Assembly (NCBI GenBank): GCA_964497825.1 | Contig: CAZCFA010000004.1 | Location: 5,694-69,693 of the forward strand | Source: RHKX01 sp964497825 | GTDB lineage: Bacteria; Actinomycetota; Thermoleophilia; Solirubrobacterales; 70-9 | Length of the DNA: 64,000 bases | Direction: 5' to 3' | Part shown: one piece after another, positions 49,240 to 58,755 of the stretch | Layout: each line of letters begins with the position of its first letter | Position numbering within the stretch: the first letter of the stretch is position 1 | Notes under the pieces: generated by a model | Databases searched by the model: none | Told to the model about the DNA's origin: nothing | The model's input: the letters and a program-made list of their open reading frames with translations, nothing else | Translations under genes and position numbers: made by a program

Positions 49240-50706
49240 TCATCGCGGCGGAGGATAGGCGCGGCGGCGGCCCGGGCGCCAGGGAAGGCTCCTGGTCGGA
49301 CCGACCCGGGCGCGGACCCGGGCGCGGCCGCCGATCGCCAGCATCGTCGTGAACACGTTGCCGGCCCGGACGCGGCGGCGGCTGACGGTGCGCCAGCGCC
49401 GCTGGCCGCGGCGCCGGACCTGCAGCCGCAGCGTGCCGCTGCGCGGGACCCGCCCCCAGGCGAGGGTCGAGCGGCGCTCGATGCGATCGGTGACGAGCGG
49501 GAACCGGACCGCGGCGTAGACCGGCTTGCGGCGGCCGCCGTAGGTGTAGATCCCGGTCTGGTAGCTGCTCAGCCGCCCGGCACCGCGCGCGGTCGTCGAG
49601 GCCGAGTCGCGGACCTGCAGGAACCAGACCCCGTCAACGCCCTGCCGCCACAGCAGGTACATCGCCAGCTCGGTGTAGCGGGCCTGCTGCCGGGCGCTGA
49701 TGCCGCGACGCTCGCCGGGCCTGCTCTCCCACCAGATCTCGGGCACGATCAGGCGGTGGGCGACGGCGGCGGGGCCGATCGTCCGCGCCGCCTCCGCCGC
49801 CCGGAGCGCGGCGCCGAGCTCGCCGATGTCGGCGACGGTCATGTCGTCGCCGCCGGCGGGAACCGCGGGCGAGCTCAGGTAGCTGATCGGATGGTGGGCG
49901 AGGACGTCGAAGCGCGGCTGCCGCTCGATCGCGCAGCCGCGGTCCCGCAACAGCTCCGGCGTCAGGCACATCAGCCCGCGCCAGAACGCCAGCGGCGCGG
50001 TGCGCCGGTGGCCGACCGGATCGCCGAACGGCGCCGTGCCGCCGGTGCTGACCACGGCCTCCGGGTTGACCTCCTTGACGGCGCTGTAGAAGGCGTCGAG
50101 CAGGCCCGCGTAGATCCCCGGGCTGACGTTCTCGCCGCCCGCGTACTGCGGCGCCAGGTAGGCGCTGATGTTGGGCTCGTTCCAGGCCGCGAACAGGTCG
50201 ACCTCGGGCAGCTCGCCGGGGCCGAGCGCCACCGGCACCGGGTGCGAGCCCGAGTAGCGCTCGGCGACCGCGTGCGCGAAGTCGCCGTAGGCGGCGGCAT
50301 CGGGGCGCCAGCTGCCGGCCGGCGCGAGCGCGAAGCTCGGCCGCCCCGGACCCTCCGCCCAGGCCGGCGCGGCGAGGACGGTCATCAGCACGTCGAGGCC
50401 GTGACGGTCGGCGGCGAGCACCGCGCGGTCGATCGGCTCCCAGTCGTAGGCGGGGTCATCGGGCCGGCGCGGGTGCTCGGGCTCGGTCGGCGCGACCAGG
50501 CTCCAGTAGAGGTTGACGCGGACCGCGTCGGCGCCGGCGCGGGCGGTCCGCTTCGCCCAGACATCGCCCTGCTCGGTCCCGAACAGCGAATCGGCGAAGC
50601 CGACCTCGAACGGCCGCGCGGGCTGCGCCCGCGGCACCGCCTGGGCCGGGGAGGCGACGCCGGCGAGGGCGGCGAGCGTTGCGATGGCGATCTGGATACG
50701 ACGCAC
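49240..50706 (-). CDS. Secreted glycoside-hydrolase-like protein (paralogue 3)
   Basis: 488 residues with a signal peptide (about 1-23). The same family as the proteins at 41155 and 42599: ADAVRVNLYWSLVAPTEPEHPRRPDDPAYDW, then AAWNEPNISAYLAPQ with the acid/base Glu, and RLIVPEIWWESRP with the candidate nucleophile Glu. An Arg-rich C-terminal domain closes it. It sits inside the polysaccharide locus beside the oxidoreductase and the DegT aminotransferase, supporting a role in processing that polymer. Confidence 0.75.
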   Translation of the reverse strand: MRRIQIAIATLAALAGVASPAQAVPRAQPARPFEVGFADSLFGTEQGDVWAKRTARAGADAVRVNLYWSLVAPTEPEHPRRPDDPAYDWEPIDRAVLAADRHGLDVLMTVLAAPAWAEGPGRPSFALAPAGSWRPDAAAYGDFAHAVAERYSGSHPVPVALGPGELPEVDLFAAWNEPNISAYLAPQYAGGENVSPGIYAGLLDAFYSAVKEVNPEAVVSTGGTAPFGDPVGHRRTAPLAFWRGLMCLTPELLRDRGCAIERQPRFDVLAHHPISYLSSPAVPAGGDDMTVADIGELGAALRAAEAARTIGPAAVAHRLIVPEIWWESRPGERRGISARQQARYTELAMYLLWRQGVDGVWFLQVRDSASTTARGAGRLSSYQTGIYTYGGRRKPVYAAVRFPLVTDRIERRSTLAWGRVPRSGTLRLQVRRRGQRRWRTVSRRRVRAGNVFTTMLAIGGRARVRARVGPTRSLPWRPGRRRAYPPPR

Positions 50707-50785
50707 GGGACTCCTCGGCGTGGACGCCCCCGGCCCGCGGGGTGCGTCGCCTGATTGGTACCGGACCGGGACGCGAGGGGGCGCG

Positions 50786-51907
50786 CTACGGCGCCCGCCG
50801 CGCGCGGGCGAGCCGCTCGGCGACGCGGCCGACGGCGGCGTCGCCGAGGCCGGGGAACATCGGCAGCGAGAGCTCCTCGCGGCCCCAACGCTCGGCGTTG
50901 GGGAACTCCCCGGCGATCCGATCGCCGCGGAACGGAGGCTGCTGGTGGACGGCCGGCGCGTAGTGGACGCCGGTGCCGATCCCGGCCGCGGCGAGCGCGG
51001 CGCGGACGCGATCGCGCTCGGCGACCAGCACCGGGAACAGATGGAAGACGTCGACGGCGCCGGCCCGCTCGGGCAGGACCGGGATCTCGGGCGCGAGCCG
51101 CTCGTGGTAGCCCGCCGCCGCCGCTCGCCGCGACTCGTTCCAGGCGTCGAGCCGCGGCAGCTTCGCCCGCAGGACGGCGGCCTGCAGGGTGTCGAGCCGC
51201 TCGTTCATCCCCGCGACCTCGTGGTCGCCCTTGCCGAGCTGGCCGAGGTTGCGCAGGCGGCGGGCGTGATCGGCGACGGCGTCGTCGCCGGTGGTGACGA
51301 TGCCGCCGTCGCCGAAGCCGCCGAGGTTCTTCGAGGGGTAGAAGCTGAACGCGGCGGCGGCGCCGATCGCCCCCGCGCGCTCGCCGGCGAACGAGGCGCC
51401 GTGGGCCTGCGCGGCGTCCTCGATCAGCGCGATCCCGCGGGCGGCGGCGAGCTCCCGCAACGGCCCCGGGTCGCAGGCCTGCCCGTAGAGATGGACGGCG
51501 ACGATCGCGGCGGTGCGCTCGCCGATCGCGGCCGCGGCGGCGTCCGGGTCGATCAGCCCGGTGCGCTCGTCGACCTCGCAGAAGACCGGCACCGCGCCCG
51601 CGTGCAGCGGTCCCAGCGCCGAGGCGATGTAGGTGTGCGCGGGCACGATGACCTCGGCGCCGGGCTCGATCCCGAGCGCCAGCACCGCGATCTGCAGCGC
51701 CGCCGTGCCGGAGCCGACGCCGACCGCGTGCCGGACGCCGCAGTAGGCGGCGAATTCCGCCTCGAAGCGCTCGACCTCGGCGCCGAGGATGAAGTCGCCG
51801 CGGGCCACGGTGGCGGCGATCGCGGCATCGATCTCGGGCCCGATCTCGTCGTGCATCGGCGCGAGGTCGACGAACGGGACATCGGTGCTGGTTGCGGCGT
51901 CTGCCAT
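50786..51907 (-). CDS. DegT/DnrJ/EryC1-type PLP aminotransferase
   Basis: 373 residues. PFVDLAPMHDEIGPEID opens the protein, followed by GDFILGAEVERFEAEFA, GVGSGTAALQIAVLALG, EDAAQAHGASF (PLP ring Asp) and SFYPSKNLGG with the PLP-binding Lys near residue 187. It would transfer an amino group to a keto nucleotide sugar. The N-terminus resembles WbpE/WlbC-type enzymes that make UDP-3-amino-uronates, fitting the acetyltransferase at 40408. Confidence 0.9.
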   Translation of the reverse strand: MADAATSTDVPFVDLAPMHDEIGPEIDAAIAATVARGDFILGAEVERFEAEFAAYCGVRHAVGVGSGTAALQIAVLALGIEPGAEVIVPAHTYIASALGPLHAGAVPVFCEVDERTGLIDPDAAAAAIGERTAAIVAVHLYGQACDPGPLRELAAARGIALIEDAAQAHGASFAGERAGAIGAAAAFSFYPSKNLGGFGDGGIVTTGDDAVADHARRLRNLGQLGKGDHEVAGMNERLDTLQAAVLRAKLPRLDAWNESRRAAAAGYHERLAPEIPVLPERAGAVDVFHLFPVLVAERDRVRAALAAAGIGTGVHYAPAVHQQPPFRGDRIAGEFPNAERWGREELSLPMFPGLGDAAVGRVAERLARARRAP

Positions 51908-51935
51908 CTGCGGCCCTCCTTCGCTGATCCGGCCG

Positions 51936-53021
51936 CTAGGAGCGATCGCTCGCGCCGCGGGCGGTGGTCTCGAACCTCTTCAGGACCTCGGCGACGAACA
52001 GGTCGCGGATCCGCTCGCCGCCGCGCGTCAGCCGCTGCAGGTCGGTGTCACGGTCGCGCCGCGGCCCGATCGCCTCGAGCTGATCGGGGCTCGTGAGCTC
52101 GATAAGCCTACCCTCGCGCTCGAGCCAGCGATCGACCGCGGGCCGCTCGCCGGCGAAGGCGCTCCAGGTCGGGACGCCGAGCAGCGCCGCCTCGCGGCTC
52201 ATCGTGCCGCCGGCGCCGACGAAGGCGTCGGCCGCGTGCAGCAGCGAGCGCGCGTCGATCGCGCCAGCGGGAACGACGACGCTGCCGAGGCCGAGGTCGC
52301 GGAGCGCGCGCCGCTGCCAGCCGTGGCGGGCGAGGGCGACGGTGACGACGTCGGGGCGCGCGTCGAGCGCCCGCAGGCACTCGTCGAGGATCGGGTTCTC
52401 GTCCGGGTGGTAGGCGGCGCCGGCCGGGGCCGAGCGGGCGACGACGACGGCGCCGCCGGCGGGCCGCTCGACGCCGAGCCGGGCGAGGATCCCGCGGTCG
52501 GGCTCGAAGCCGGCGAGGTAGACCTCCTCCTTGAGGCCGCGGTAGCGGACGACCTTCGACCGCTTCGCCCCCTGCCGGCGGACGATCTCCTCCGGCACCG
52601 CCTCGGGGAGCAGGATCCGGTCGGCGACGCGGAAGGCGAGGTGGTTGGCGGGCTGGTGCTCGTAGTCCATCGCCGTCAGCGACGGGATCGACAGCGATCG
52701 CGCGGCGAGGAGCTGCGCGTAGGAGTTGTGCGAGAGCGCCAGCTGCGGCCGCCGCTGCCAGGCCCAGCGGCCGAGGCGCGCGACGCGGCCGCCGATCGCC
52801 GCCGCCTTGCGCGCCCGCCCGGGTGGGCTCGGCGCGCCGACCAGCGTCGCGCCGGCAAAGCGCTCGAGCGTCAGCTCGGCGGTCTGGGCGTGGTCGCGGT
52901 AGGTGACGACGACGCTGCCGCCGAGCTCGGTGATCCGGCGCGCGATCGGCGCGAACAGCAGCGGGTGCGGCGAGTTCGACATGTCGATCCACACCCTCGG
53001 CCCGGGCTCCGGCGAGCTCAT
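51936..53021 (-). CDS. DUF354-family glycosyltransferase-like protein
   Basis: 361 residues from the ATG at 53019-53021. The start VWIDMSNSPHPLLFAPIARRITELGG and the later SHNSYAQLLAARSL, DYEHQPANHLAFRVAD and GAGGTMSREAALLGVPTW segments are typical of DUF354, a GT-B-like fold related to UDP-GlcNAc epimerases. Such genes often lie in capsule and exopolysaccharide clusters. Its ATG overlaps the preceding stop (ATGA). Activity unproven. Confidence 0.8.
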   Translation of the reverse strand: MSSPEPGPRVWIDMSNSPHPLLFAPIARRITELGGSVVVTYRDHAQTAELTLERFAGATLVGAPSPPGRARKAAAIGGRVARLGRWAWQRRPQLALSHNSYAQLLAARSLSIPSLTAMDYEHQPANHLAFRVADRILLPEAVPEEIVRRQGAKRSKVVRYRGLKEEVYLAGFEPDRGILARLGVERPAGGAVVVARSAPAGAAYHPDENPILDECLRALDARPDVVTVALARHGWQRRALRDLGLGSVVVPAGAIDARSLLHAADAFVGAGGTMSREAALLGVPTWSAFAGERPAVDRWLEREGRLIELTSPDQLEAIGPRRDRDTDLQRLTRGGERIRDLFVAEVLKRFETTARGASDRS

Positions 53022-54223
53022 CGCGCCGCCGCTTCCTCGGCCTCGAGCAGCGTCACCAGCGCCGAGAGCATCGGCGCCTGGACCCAGCGCACGTGGGCGG
53101 CGCGGTTGGCGCGGCGGCGCCGGCGCTGGAACTGGAAGGCGCCGTCGGCGCGGCGCATGTTGGCGAGCCCCCAGCCGAGTACGCGGCGCGCGTCGGCGAG
53201 CCGCTCCGGGCGCCGCCGCGCGGCCCGGGCGAAGGTGTCGATCGACTGCGCGACGGACTGGCCGTCGATCGGGTACCGGCGCTCGAGCGTGGACCGCGGC
53301 GCGCCGTCGCGATCGACCAGCCGGTCGGCGAACAGGTCGAGGCCGCGCTCCCAGGCGGCGAGGGCGTCGGCGTCGCCGAGCGCCTCGCCGCAGCGCAAGA
53401 GCGCGTCGAGCACGTAGCCGGTGTGGAAGTTGTCGACCCACGAGCCCATCCCCCGCGGGCCCTCCGAGTAGGGCCAGGAACCGTCGGCGCGCTGGTGGGC
53501 GACCGCGTAGGCGACGGCGTCCCGCGCCCGCGCCGCCTGCTCGCCCGCCGGCGCGGACCGCTCGCGGGCGGCGAGCCGGGCGAGGACGGAGGCGGCGAGC
53601 AGGCTCGCGTTGTGGATCGGCGTGCGGTCGCCGGGGAAGTAGCCGAGGTAAGCGCCCCCGCCGGTCCGGTCGGGGTCGGGCGTCGCCTCGATCCGCCGCA
53701 GAAGGAACTCGCCCACCCCGGCCGCGAGCGCCGCGGCCCGGGCCGAGCCCCGGCGCTCGGCGGCGTCGAGCAGGGCGTGGCCGGCGAACGCGGTCGCGAT
53801 CGTGTTCGGGGTCGTGCGCGGGTAGAAGAAGTAGCGGGTCTCGACGTCGAAGTGGTAGCCCCAGCAGGGCTCCTCGTAGCCGCGAGCGCGCAGCGCCTCG
53901 AGCCGGTCGATGCACCACTCGGTCCGCGCCGCCGCGTCGATGCCGAGCCGATCCCCCATCCGCGCGTAGGCGGAGAGGACGTGGGCGATCGCGTTCGCGT
54001 TCTCCCCGGGCGTGATGCCGAGCGGCCGGCTGAGATCGAGCGGCGAGCGCTTCGCGAGCTGGATCACGAGCCGGCGGCCGAGCCGCGTGCGGCCCAGCAG
54101 CCGCGTCCGGCTGCCGTTGAGCGCGTCGTAGGGGTCGCGCCCGCGCCAGTCGCGAGCCTCGCCCCAGCGCTCGAGCGCGACCAGCGCCGCGCGGGCGGAC
54201 TCGGCTGTGGCTGCAACGGCCAT
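53018..54223 (-). CDS. Alpha/alpha-toroid-like protein of the polysaccharide locus
   Basis: 401 residues from the ATG at 54221-54223. An in-frame upstream ATG at 54295 lies in the intergenic gap and is less likely. It is strongly helical with repeated motifs: NANAIAHVLSAYARMGD, CWGYHFDVETRYFFYPRTTPNTIATAFAGHALLDA, RADGSWPYSEGPRGMGSWVDNFHTGYVLDAL. The layout suggests an (alpha/alpha)6 barrel like GH88/AGE enzymes. It could be a hydrolase, epimerase or lyase; I cannot decide. Coupled to the DUF354 gene. Confidence 0.6.
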   Translation of the reverse strand: MAVAATAESARAALVALERWGEARDWRGRDPYDALNGSRTRLLGRTRLGRRLVIQLAKRSPLDLSRPLGITPGENANAIAHVLSAYARMGDRLGIDAAARTEWCIDRLEALRARGYEEPCWGYHFDVETRYFFYPRTTPNTIATAFAGHALLDAAERRGSARAAALAAGVGEFLLRRIEATPDPDRTGGGAYLGYFPGDRTPIHNASLLAASVLARLAARERSAPAGEQAARARDAVAYAVAHQRADGSWPYSEGPRGMGSWVDNFHTGYVLDALLRCGEALGDADALAAWERGLDLFADRLVDRDGAPRSTLERRYPIDGQSVAQSIDTFARAARRRPERLADARRVLGWGLANMRRADGAFQFQRRRRRANRAAHVRWVQAPMLSALVTLLEAEEAAAR

Positions 54224-54321
54224 CGCGGTCGCGGAGGGTAGAGGGGCGTGGGCGGCCAGCACCGGAGCGGGAGCGGGCGGCGCGGCACATCCCACGGCCG
54301 CCCGGCCGCCGGTCGGGCGCG

Positions 54322-54358
54322 GGGCGACTTCTCCACCGGATCGGTGGTCTTCGCGCCC
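54322..54358 (+). repeat. 37-bp palindromic repeat, copy E
   Basis: It begins GGGCGACTTCTCCAC and ends CGGTGGTCTTCGCGCCC. It lies in the 216-base gap (54224-54439) downstream of the priming transferase, between two minus-strand genes. The rest of that gap is GC-rich with no evident gene. Confidence 0.75.
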
Positions 54359-54439
54359 CGCGCGGCTCGCCGCGCGCGGATCGGCGGGGCGCGGCGGGGA
54401 CGGCGCGGCGCGCGCCGGCGCCCGCGGCGCGGGTCGGCG

Positions 54440-55990
54440 TCAGTTGACGCCGCGGCGACCGAAGACGGCCGGCAGCGTCTGCATCATCAGCCGCAGATCG
54501 AGCCACAGCGACCAGTTGGTCACGTACATGTAGTCGAGCTTGACCATCTCCTCGAACGGGATCGCGGTGCGGCCGAGGACCTGCCACAGGCCGCTGATCC
54601 CGGGCGTCAAATCAAGGCGGCCGCGGGCCCAGCCGGCGACCATCGCGTCCTCGGCCTCGGGCAGCGGCCGCGGCCCGACCAGGCTCATCTCGCCGCGCAG
54701 CACGTTGAGCAGCTGCGGCAGCTCGTCGAGGCTGGTGCGGCGCAGCAGCCGGCCGACGCGGGTGATCCGCGGGTCGTCCTCGAGGTCGAGCCAGTTCGGA
54801 TCGCGGCTGCGCTTCATCAGCGCCTCGTGCCGGGCCTCGGCGTCGGCGGCCATCGTCCGGAACTTGAACAGGGTGAAGCGCTTGCCGCCGCGGCCGACGC
54901 GGGCCTGGCGGAACAGCACCGGGCCCTTCGAGTCGAGCCGGATCGCGACCGCGATCAGCGCCATCGGGATCGCCGCCACCAGCAGGATCGCGCCGGCGAT
55001 GACGAGGTCGAAGCTGCGCTTGATCATCCGCGAGGTGCGGCCGAGCATCGGCGGGTTGACGCCGAGCAGCGTCACCCCCTGGACCGCGTCGACCTCGACC
55101 GACGGGCCCAGCGACTCGACCGCATCGGGCAGGATCGAGACCTTGATCGCGAGCCGGCGGCAGGTGTCGATCATGCCGATCACCTGCTCGGCGACGAACT
55201 CGTTGCGGTCGATGATCACGCGCTCGGGCCGCAGCTCCTCGCAGAGCCGGTCGAAGGAGATGCCGGCGCCGAAGGCGAGCAGCGGCGCCGGCAGGCCGCC
55301 GGCGACCACGGCCCGCCGCTCGTCCGGACCCGGGACCGGCTCGCGGCCGTTGACGCCGTCGAGCATCGCGATCGGCCGCAGCCCGTACTCGTGGTGCAGC
55401 TCGATCTTGCCGAGCAGCCCCTGCATCTTCGGGCCGCTGCCGGCCATCAGCACGGTTTCGCTGCCGAACCAGAGCCGCGCCAGGTGGCTCATCAGCGAAC
55501 GCGCGACGACGATCGAGATCAGCGCGGTGCAACCGAAGATCGCGCCCTCGAGCAGGCTCAGCTTCTCGACCGGGATGACCTTCGTGTAGCCCCAGAACAG
55601 CAGCGAGCCGACCAGCAGCGCGTGCGTGAGCCAGGGCAGATCGTCGACCGCGGTGTGGCTGATCCGCTTCGTGTAGTTGTCGTAGAGCTTGTAGACCTTG
55701 AGCAGCAGGATCCAGGCGGGGATCGTCAGCAGCGACCACTTGACGAGCTCCCAGGGGAAGTAGCGCTGCTTGGCGACGATGCCGGCGAACGCGACCGCGA
55801 ACAGGATCGAGCCGGCGTCGCCGACCGCGAGCATCCTGCGGGTGATCTGATCGCGGCGGCTGTGCCGGCTCGAGACCAGCGAGCTGCCGGCGAGCGCCGG
55901 GCCGGCGACCTCGTCGTCGAGGTCGGCGAGCTCGGCGTCGACGACCTGCCGGGGGGGCGGGATGCGGCTCAGCCGCTCGCCGCCGCTCAT
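54440..55990 (-). CDS. Polyprenyl-phosphate sugar phosphotransferase (WbaP/CpsE type)
   Basis: 516 residues from the ATG at 55988-55990. Several N-terminal membrane helices (residues ~50-160) and a middle CoA-binding-like domain precede the catalytic region. The final third has KRSFDLVIAGAILLVAAIPMALIAVAIRLDSKGPVLFRQARVG, FKFRTMAADAEA, LRRTSLDELPQLLNVLRGEMSLVGPRP and DLTPGISGLWQVLGR, all signatures of bacterial sugar transferases. It starts repeat-unit synthesis by moving sugar-1-P onto undecaprenyl phosphate. Its ATG overlaps the upstream stop (ATGA). Confidence 0.95.
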   Translation of the reverse strand: MSGGERLSRIPPPRQVVDAELADLDDEVAGPALAGSSLVSSRHSRRDQITRRMLAVGDAGSILFAVAFAGIVAKQRYFPWELVKWSLLTIPAWILLLKVYKLYDNYTKRISHTAVDDLPWLTHALLVGSLLFWGYTKVIPVEKLSLLEGAIFGCTALISIVVARSLMSHLARLWFGSETVLMAGSGPKMQGLLGKIELHHEYGLRPIAMLDGVNGREPVPGPDERRAVVAGGLPAPLLAFGAGISFDRLCEELRPERVIIDRNEFVAEQVIGMIDTCRRLAIKVSILPDAVESLGPSVEVDAVQGVTLLGVNPPMLGRTSRMIKRSFDLVIAGAILLVAAIPMALIAVAIRLDSKGPVLFRQARVGRGGKRFTLFKFRTMAADAEARHEALMKRSRDPNWLDLEDDPRITRVGRLLRRTSLDELPQLLNVLRGEMSLVGPRPLPEAEDAMVAGWARGRLDLTPGISGLWQVLGRTAIPFEEMVKLDYMYVTNWSLWLDLRLMMQTLPAVFGRRGVN

Positions 55991-57036
55991 GTCCGGCCTC
56001 CGACGCGGGGCGGCGGCGCCGCTCCGACCGCGGTCACGCGCCCGTCCGCGGCGAGCGAGGCCTCGGCGGCCTCGACGACGGCGATCACGTCGAGCGCCAT
56101 GCGCTCGTCGCTGACCGGCTCGGCGGCGCCCGCGATCGCGTCGCGGAAGTCGATCAGCTCGGCGGTGATCGGCTCGGTCGCGGCGACGCGCAGCGAGACG
56201 ATGTCGCCGGAGCGGTAGGAGAGCTGGTACTGGCCGTAGCTGGAGGTGTCGCCGATCTCGATGCCGCTGTCGAAGATCCGCAGCGGCTCCGGCGAGCCGT
56301 CCTCGTAGACGAGCATCTTCTCGCTGCCGACGATCACCGTCCGCCGCAGCTTGCTCGGCGCCAGCCAGCTGATCTCGACGTGGGCCAGCATCCCGTCGCC
56401 GAAGGTGAGGTCGACGAAGGCGACGTCGTGGACCCCGTCGCTGAGCACGTCGCGGCCGATCGCGCTGACCCGCTCGGGAACGGCCCCGAGCCAGTAGATC
56501 AGCATCGAGAAGTCGTGCGGGCCGAGGTCGAAGAGGACGCTGACGTCGCTGCGGTAGGGCCCGAGGTTGGTCCGCGAGGCGGAGATGAAGTGGAGCTGAC
56601 CGAGCTCGCCCGCGTCGAGGATCCGCTTGATCTGTCGGACCGGCGGGCTGTAGAGGAAGGTGTGGCCGCACATCAGCGTGCGCCCGCAATCGGCCGCGAT
56701 CGCGAACAGTTCCTCGGCCTCGGCCGAGGACGCGGCGAGCGGCTTCTCGACGAACACGTGCTTGCCGGCGCGAAGCGCCGCCGCGGCGAGCTCGTGATGG
56801 GTGAAGACCGGGGTCGCGAGCACGACCGCGTCGAGGTCGGGGTCGGCGAGCACCTGGTCGAGCTCGGTCGCGACCCGCGCGTTGGGATGGCGCCGCGGCA
56901 GCTTGCCGAAGCGAGCGCGGTCGCGGTCGCAGATCCAGGTCACCTCGACGCCGTCGATGTCGGTCAGCGCCCGCAGCCGGTTCGGCCCCCAGTAGCCGAG
57001 GCCGACGACGGCGACGTTCTGGGTCGGTTCGCTCAT
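55987..57036 (-). CDS. Gfo/Idh/MocA oxidoreductase (WlbA/WbpB-like)
   Basis: 349 residues from the ATG at 57034-57036. The NAD-binding start is VAVVGLGYWGPNRLRAL, followed by ATPVFTHHELAAAALRAGKHVFVEKPLA (the EKP motif) and GHTFLYSPPVRQIKRI, with the catalytic DLGPHDFSMLIYWLG His. WlbA/WbpB oxidise UDP-GlcNAcA at C3. That activity would pair with the DegT and WbpD-like proteins in this window. It is coupled to the priming transferase. Confidence 0.85.
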   Translation of the reverse strand: MSEPTQNVAVVGLGYWGPNRLRALTDIDGVEVTWICDRDRARFGKLPRRHPNARVATELDQVLADPDLDAVVLATPVFTHHELAAAALRAGKHVFVEKPLAASSAEAEELFAIAADCGRTLMCGHTFLYSPPVRQIKRILDAGELGQLHFISASRTNLGPYRSDVSVLFDLGPHDFSMLIYWLGAVPERVSAIGRDVLSDGVHDVAFVDLTFGDGMLAHVEISWLAPSKLRRTVIVGSEKMLVYEDGSPEPLRIFDSGIEIGDTSSYGQYQLSYRSGDIVSLRVAATEPITAELIDFRDAIAGAAEPVSDERMALDVIAVVEAAEASLAADGRVTAVGAAPPPRVGGRT

Positions 57037-57158
57037 GCGATCGGGTCCTGAAGGGCTGCCGCGAAGGCGTGCTCCCAACGCGTCAACCCCGAATGGCAGC
57101 GCAAGTTCCGCCTGATCGCAGCATCGTATCTACAGCGGCGTTCCCCGGCGGTTGCCGC

Positions 57159-58637
57159 TCAAGCCGTCGCCCTGGCGGCCGCCCTGGCTCGGCGGCGCTC
57201 GGCGGTCAGCAGCGTCAGCGCGACCAGCGCCAGCGCCGTGCCGAGCGCGCCGCGCAGCGCCAGCCAGGCGCCGTCGTCGGGCAGCGCCAGCGCCAGCGCC
57301 AGGCCGGCGAGCGCCGGCAGCGCCACCGCCGCGAGCCGCCCCGCATCCCAGGGCACCTGGTCGATCGAGCGCGACGACCAGTACAGGAGCAGGCCGAGGG
57401 CGAGGTAGGCGAGCACGGTCGCAAGCGCCGCGCCGTCGAGCCCGAGCGGCGGGATCAAAACGACGCAGAGGACGATGTTGAGGACGACGCAGAGCGGCGT
57501 CACGATGGCGAGGACGGCGGTGCGCCCGCGCCAGATGATCAGGTTCGCGATCGCCGTGTAGGCGAGGTAGGGCAGCGCCGAGACGGCGACCAGCGCGCTC
57601 ACCGTTCCCAGTCCGGAGACGTCGTAGTCGCCGGGCGCGAACACGGCGAGCGCCACCGGCGCGCCGATCGCGAGCGCCGCGGCGGCGACCGCGACGACGC
57701 GCAGGATCTCGACCGCGGAGCCGGCGACGAACGACCAGCGCCCCCGCTCCTCGGCGCCGAAGATCGCCGGCTGCCAGGCGCGGTTGAGGCCGGCGACGAG
57801 GAAGATCGCGAGCGAGCCGATCGCGTAGGCGACGTAGTAGGCGCCGGCCGCGGGCAGGCCCTCGATGCGCTCGACGATGATCCGGTCGGCGGCGGAGAGC
57901 AGGTACATCGAGAGGCCCTGCGGGATCGTCGGCAGCGCGACCGCGAGGGCGCCACAGACGAGCGCGCGCCCGCCCGCCGACGGTCGCAGCGCCCGCAGGT
58001 CGAAGCCGGCGGCGGACCAGGCGAAGCCGGTGGCGAGCGCGTAGCCGATCGTGATCCCGGCCATGTAGGCGCCGGCGCCACCGGCCGCGGCCGCGAGGGC
58101 GAGGCCGAGCAGCTGGGCGCCGGCGGTAGCGAACGCGGCGCTGACGAGCCAGGCGCGGACGCTCGCGGTCGCCTGCAGCGCGACCTGGGCCGAGAGCAGG
58201 GTCGCGGCCGGCACCGCCGAGACCACCGCGAGCTTCAGCACGGTTCCCCAATCGACACCGACGAAGACCGCCGACCACAGCGGGCCGGTCAGGTAGGCGA
58301 GCACGCCGACCGCGAGCGCGCCGGCGGCGGTCAGCCCGATCAGCGCCCGCCCCGCCGGCGGGCCAGCGCCGCGAAACCAGGTGCGGGTGACGGCGACCGG
58401 CAGGCCGAAGCAGGCGATGTTGACCAGCACGGCCTGGATCACGAGGCCGGCGGTAACGACGCCGTACTCGGTCGGATCGAGGATCCGCGTGAGGATCGGG
58501 ATCGTCAGCAGGCCGCTGCCGAGCTGGACCGCGGTCGCGATCGAGTAGAGCGAGCCGGGGCCGAGAACGCCGGCGGGGCCGTTCGCCGCAACCGGCTCCC
58601 GCGCGGGCGCCCCCGTCCCTCCTTCGCCCGGTCGCAT
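57159..58637 (-). CDS. Polysaccharide flippase (Wzx/MATE type)
   Basis: 492 residues with about 12 membrane helices. GSLYSIATAVQLGSGLLTIPILTRILDPTEYGVVTAG is the typical opening of Wzx-like transporters, followed by TRTWFRG and IPQGLSMYLLSAADRIIVERIEG in the middle. It would move lipid-linked repeat units to the outer side of the membrane for the Wzy-type polymerases. Upstream gap 57037-57158 holds no gene. Confidence 0.9.
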   Translation of the reverse strand: MRPGEGGTGAPAREPVAANGPAGVLGPGSLYSIATAVQLGSGLLTIPILTRILDPTEYGVVTAGLVIQAVLVNIACFGLPVAVTRTWFRGAGPPAGRALIGLTAAGALAVGVLAYLTGPLWSAVFVGVDWGTVLKLAVVSAVPAATLLSAQVALQATASVRAWLVSAAFATAGAQLLGLALAAAAGGAGAYMAGITIGYALATGFAWSAAGFDLRALRPSAGGRALVCGALAVALPTIPQGLSMYLLSAADRIIVERIEGLPAAGAYYVAYAIGSLAIFLVAGLNRAWQPAIFGAEERGRWSFVAGSAVEILRVVAVAAAALAIGAPVALAVFAPGDYDVSGLGTVSALVAVSALPYLAYTAIANLIIWRGRTAVLAIVTPLCVVLNIVLCVVLIPPLGLDGAALATVLAYLALGLLLYWSSRSIDQVPWDAGRLAAVALPALAGLALALALPDDGAWLALRGALGTALALVALTLLTAERRRARAAARATA

Positions 58638-58755
58638 CGCCCTATGATCCTCGATCGCGTCCGGCCCGTCCGCGTGGTCGCACGCGGGTTAAGGCGGCGG
58701 CGAGCCGGGGTAACGGGAACGCTGCCGGCGAGCAGTTGGTGAGACGAACGGACTC

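Noticed and set aside
51936..54587. 883-codon minus-strand fusion of the DUF354 gene with upstream sequence
   Set aside because: The upstream part reads out of frame through the toroid gene; a proper ATG with ATGA overlap exists at 53019-53021.
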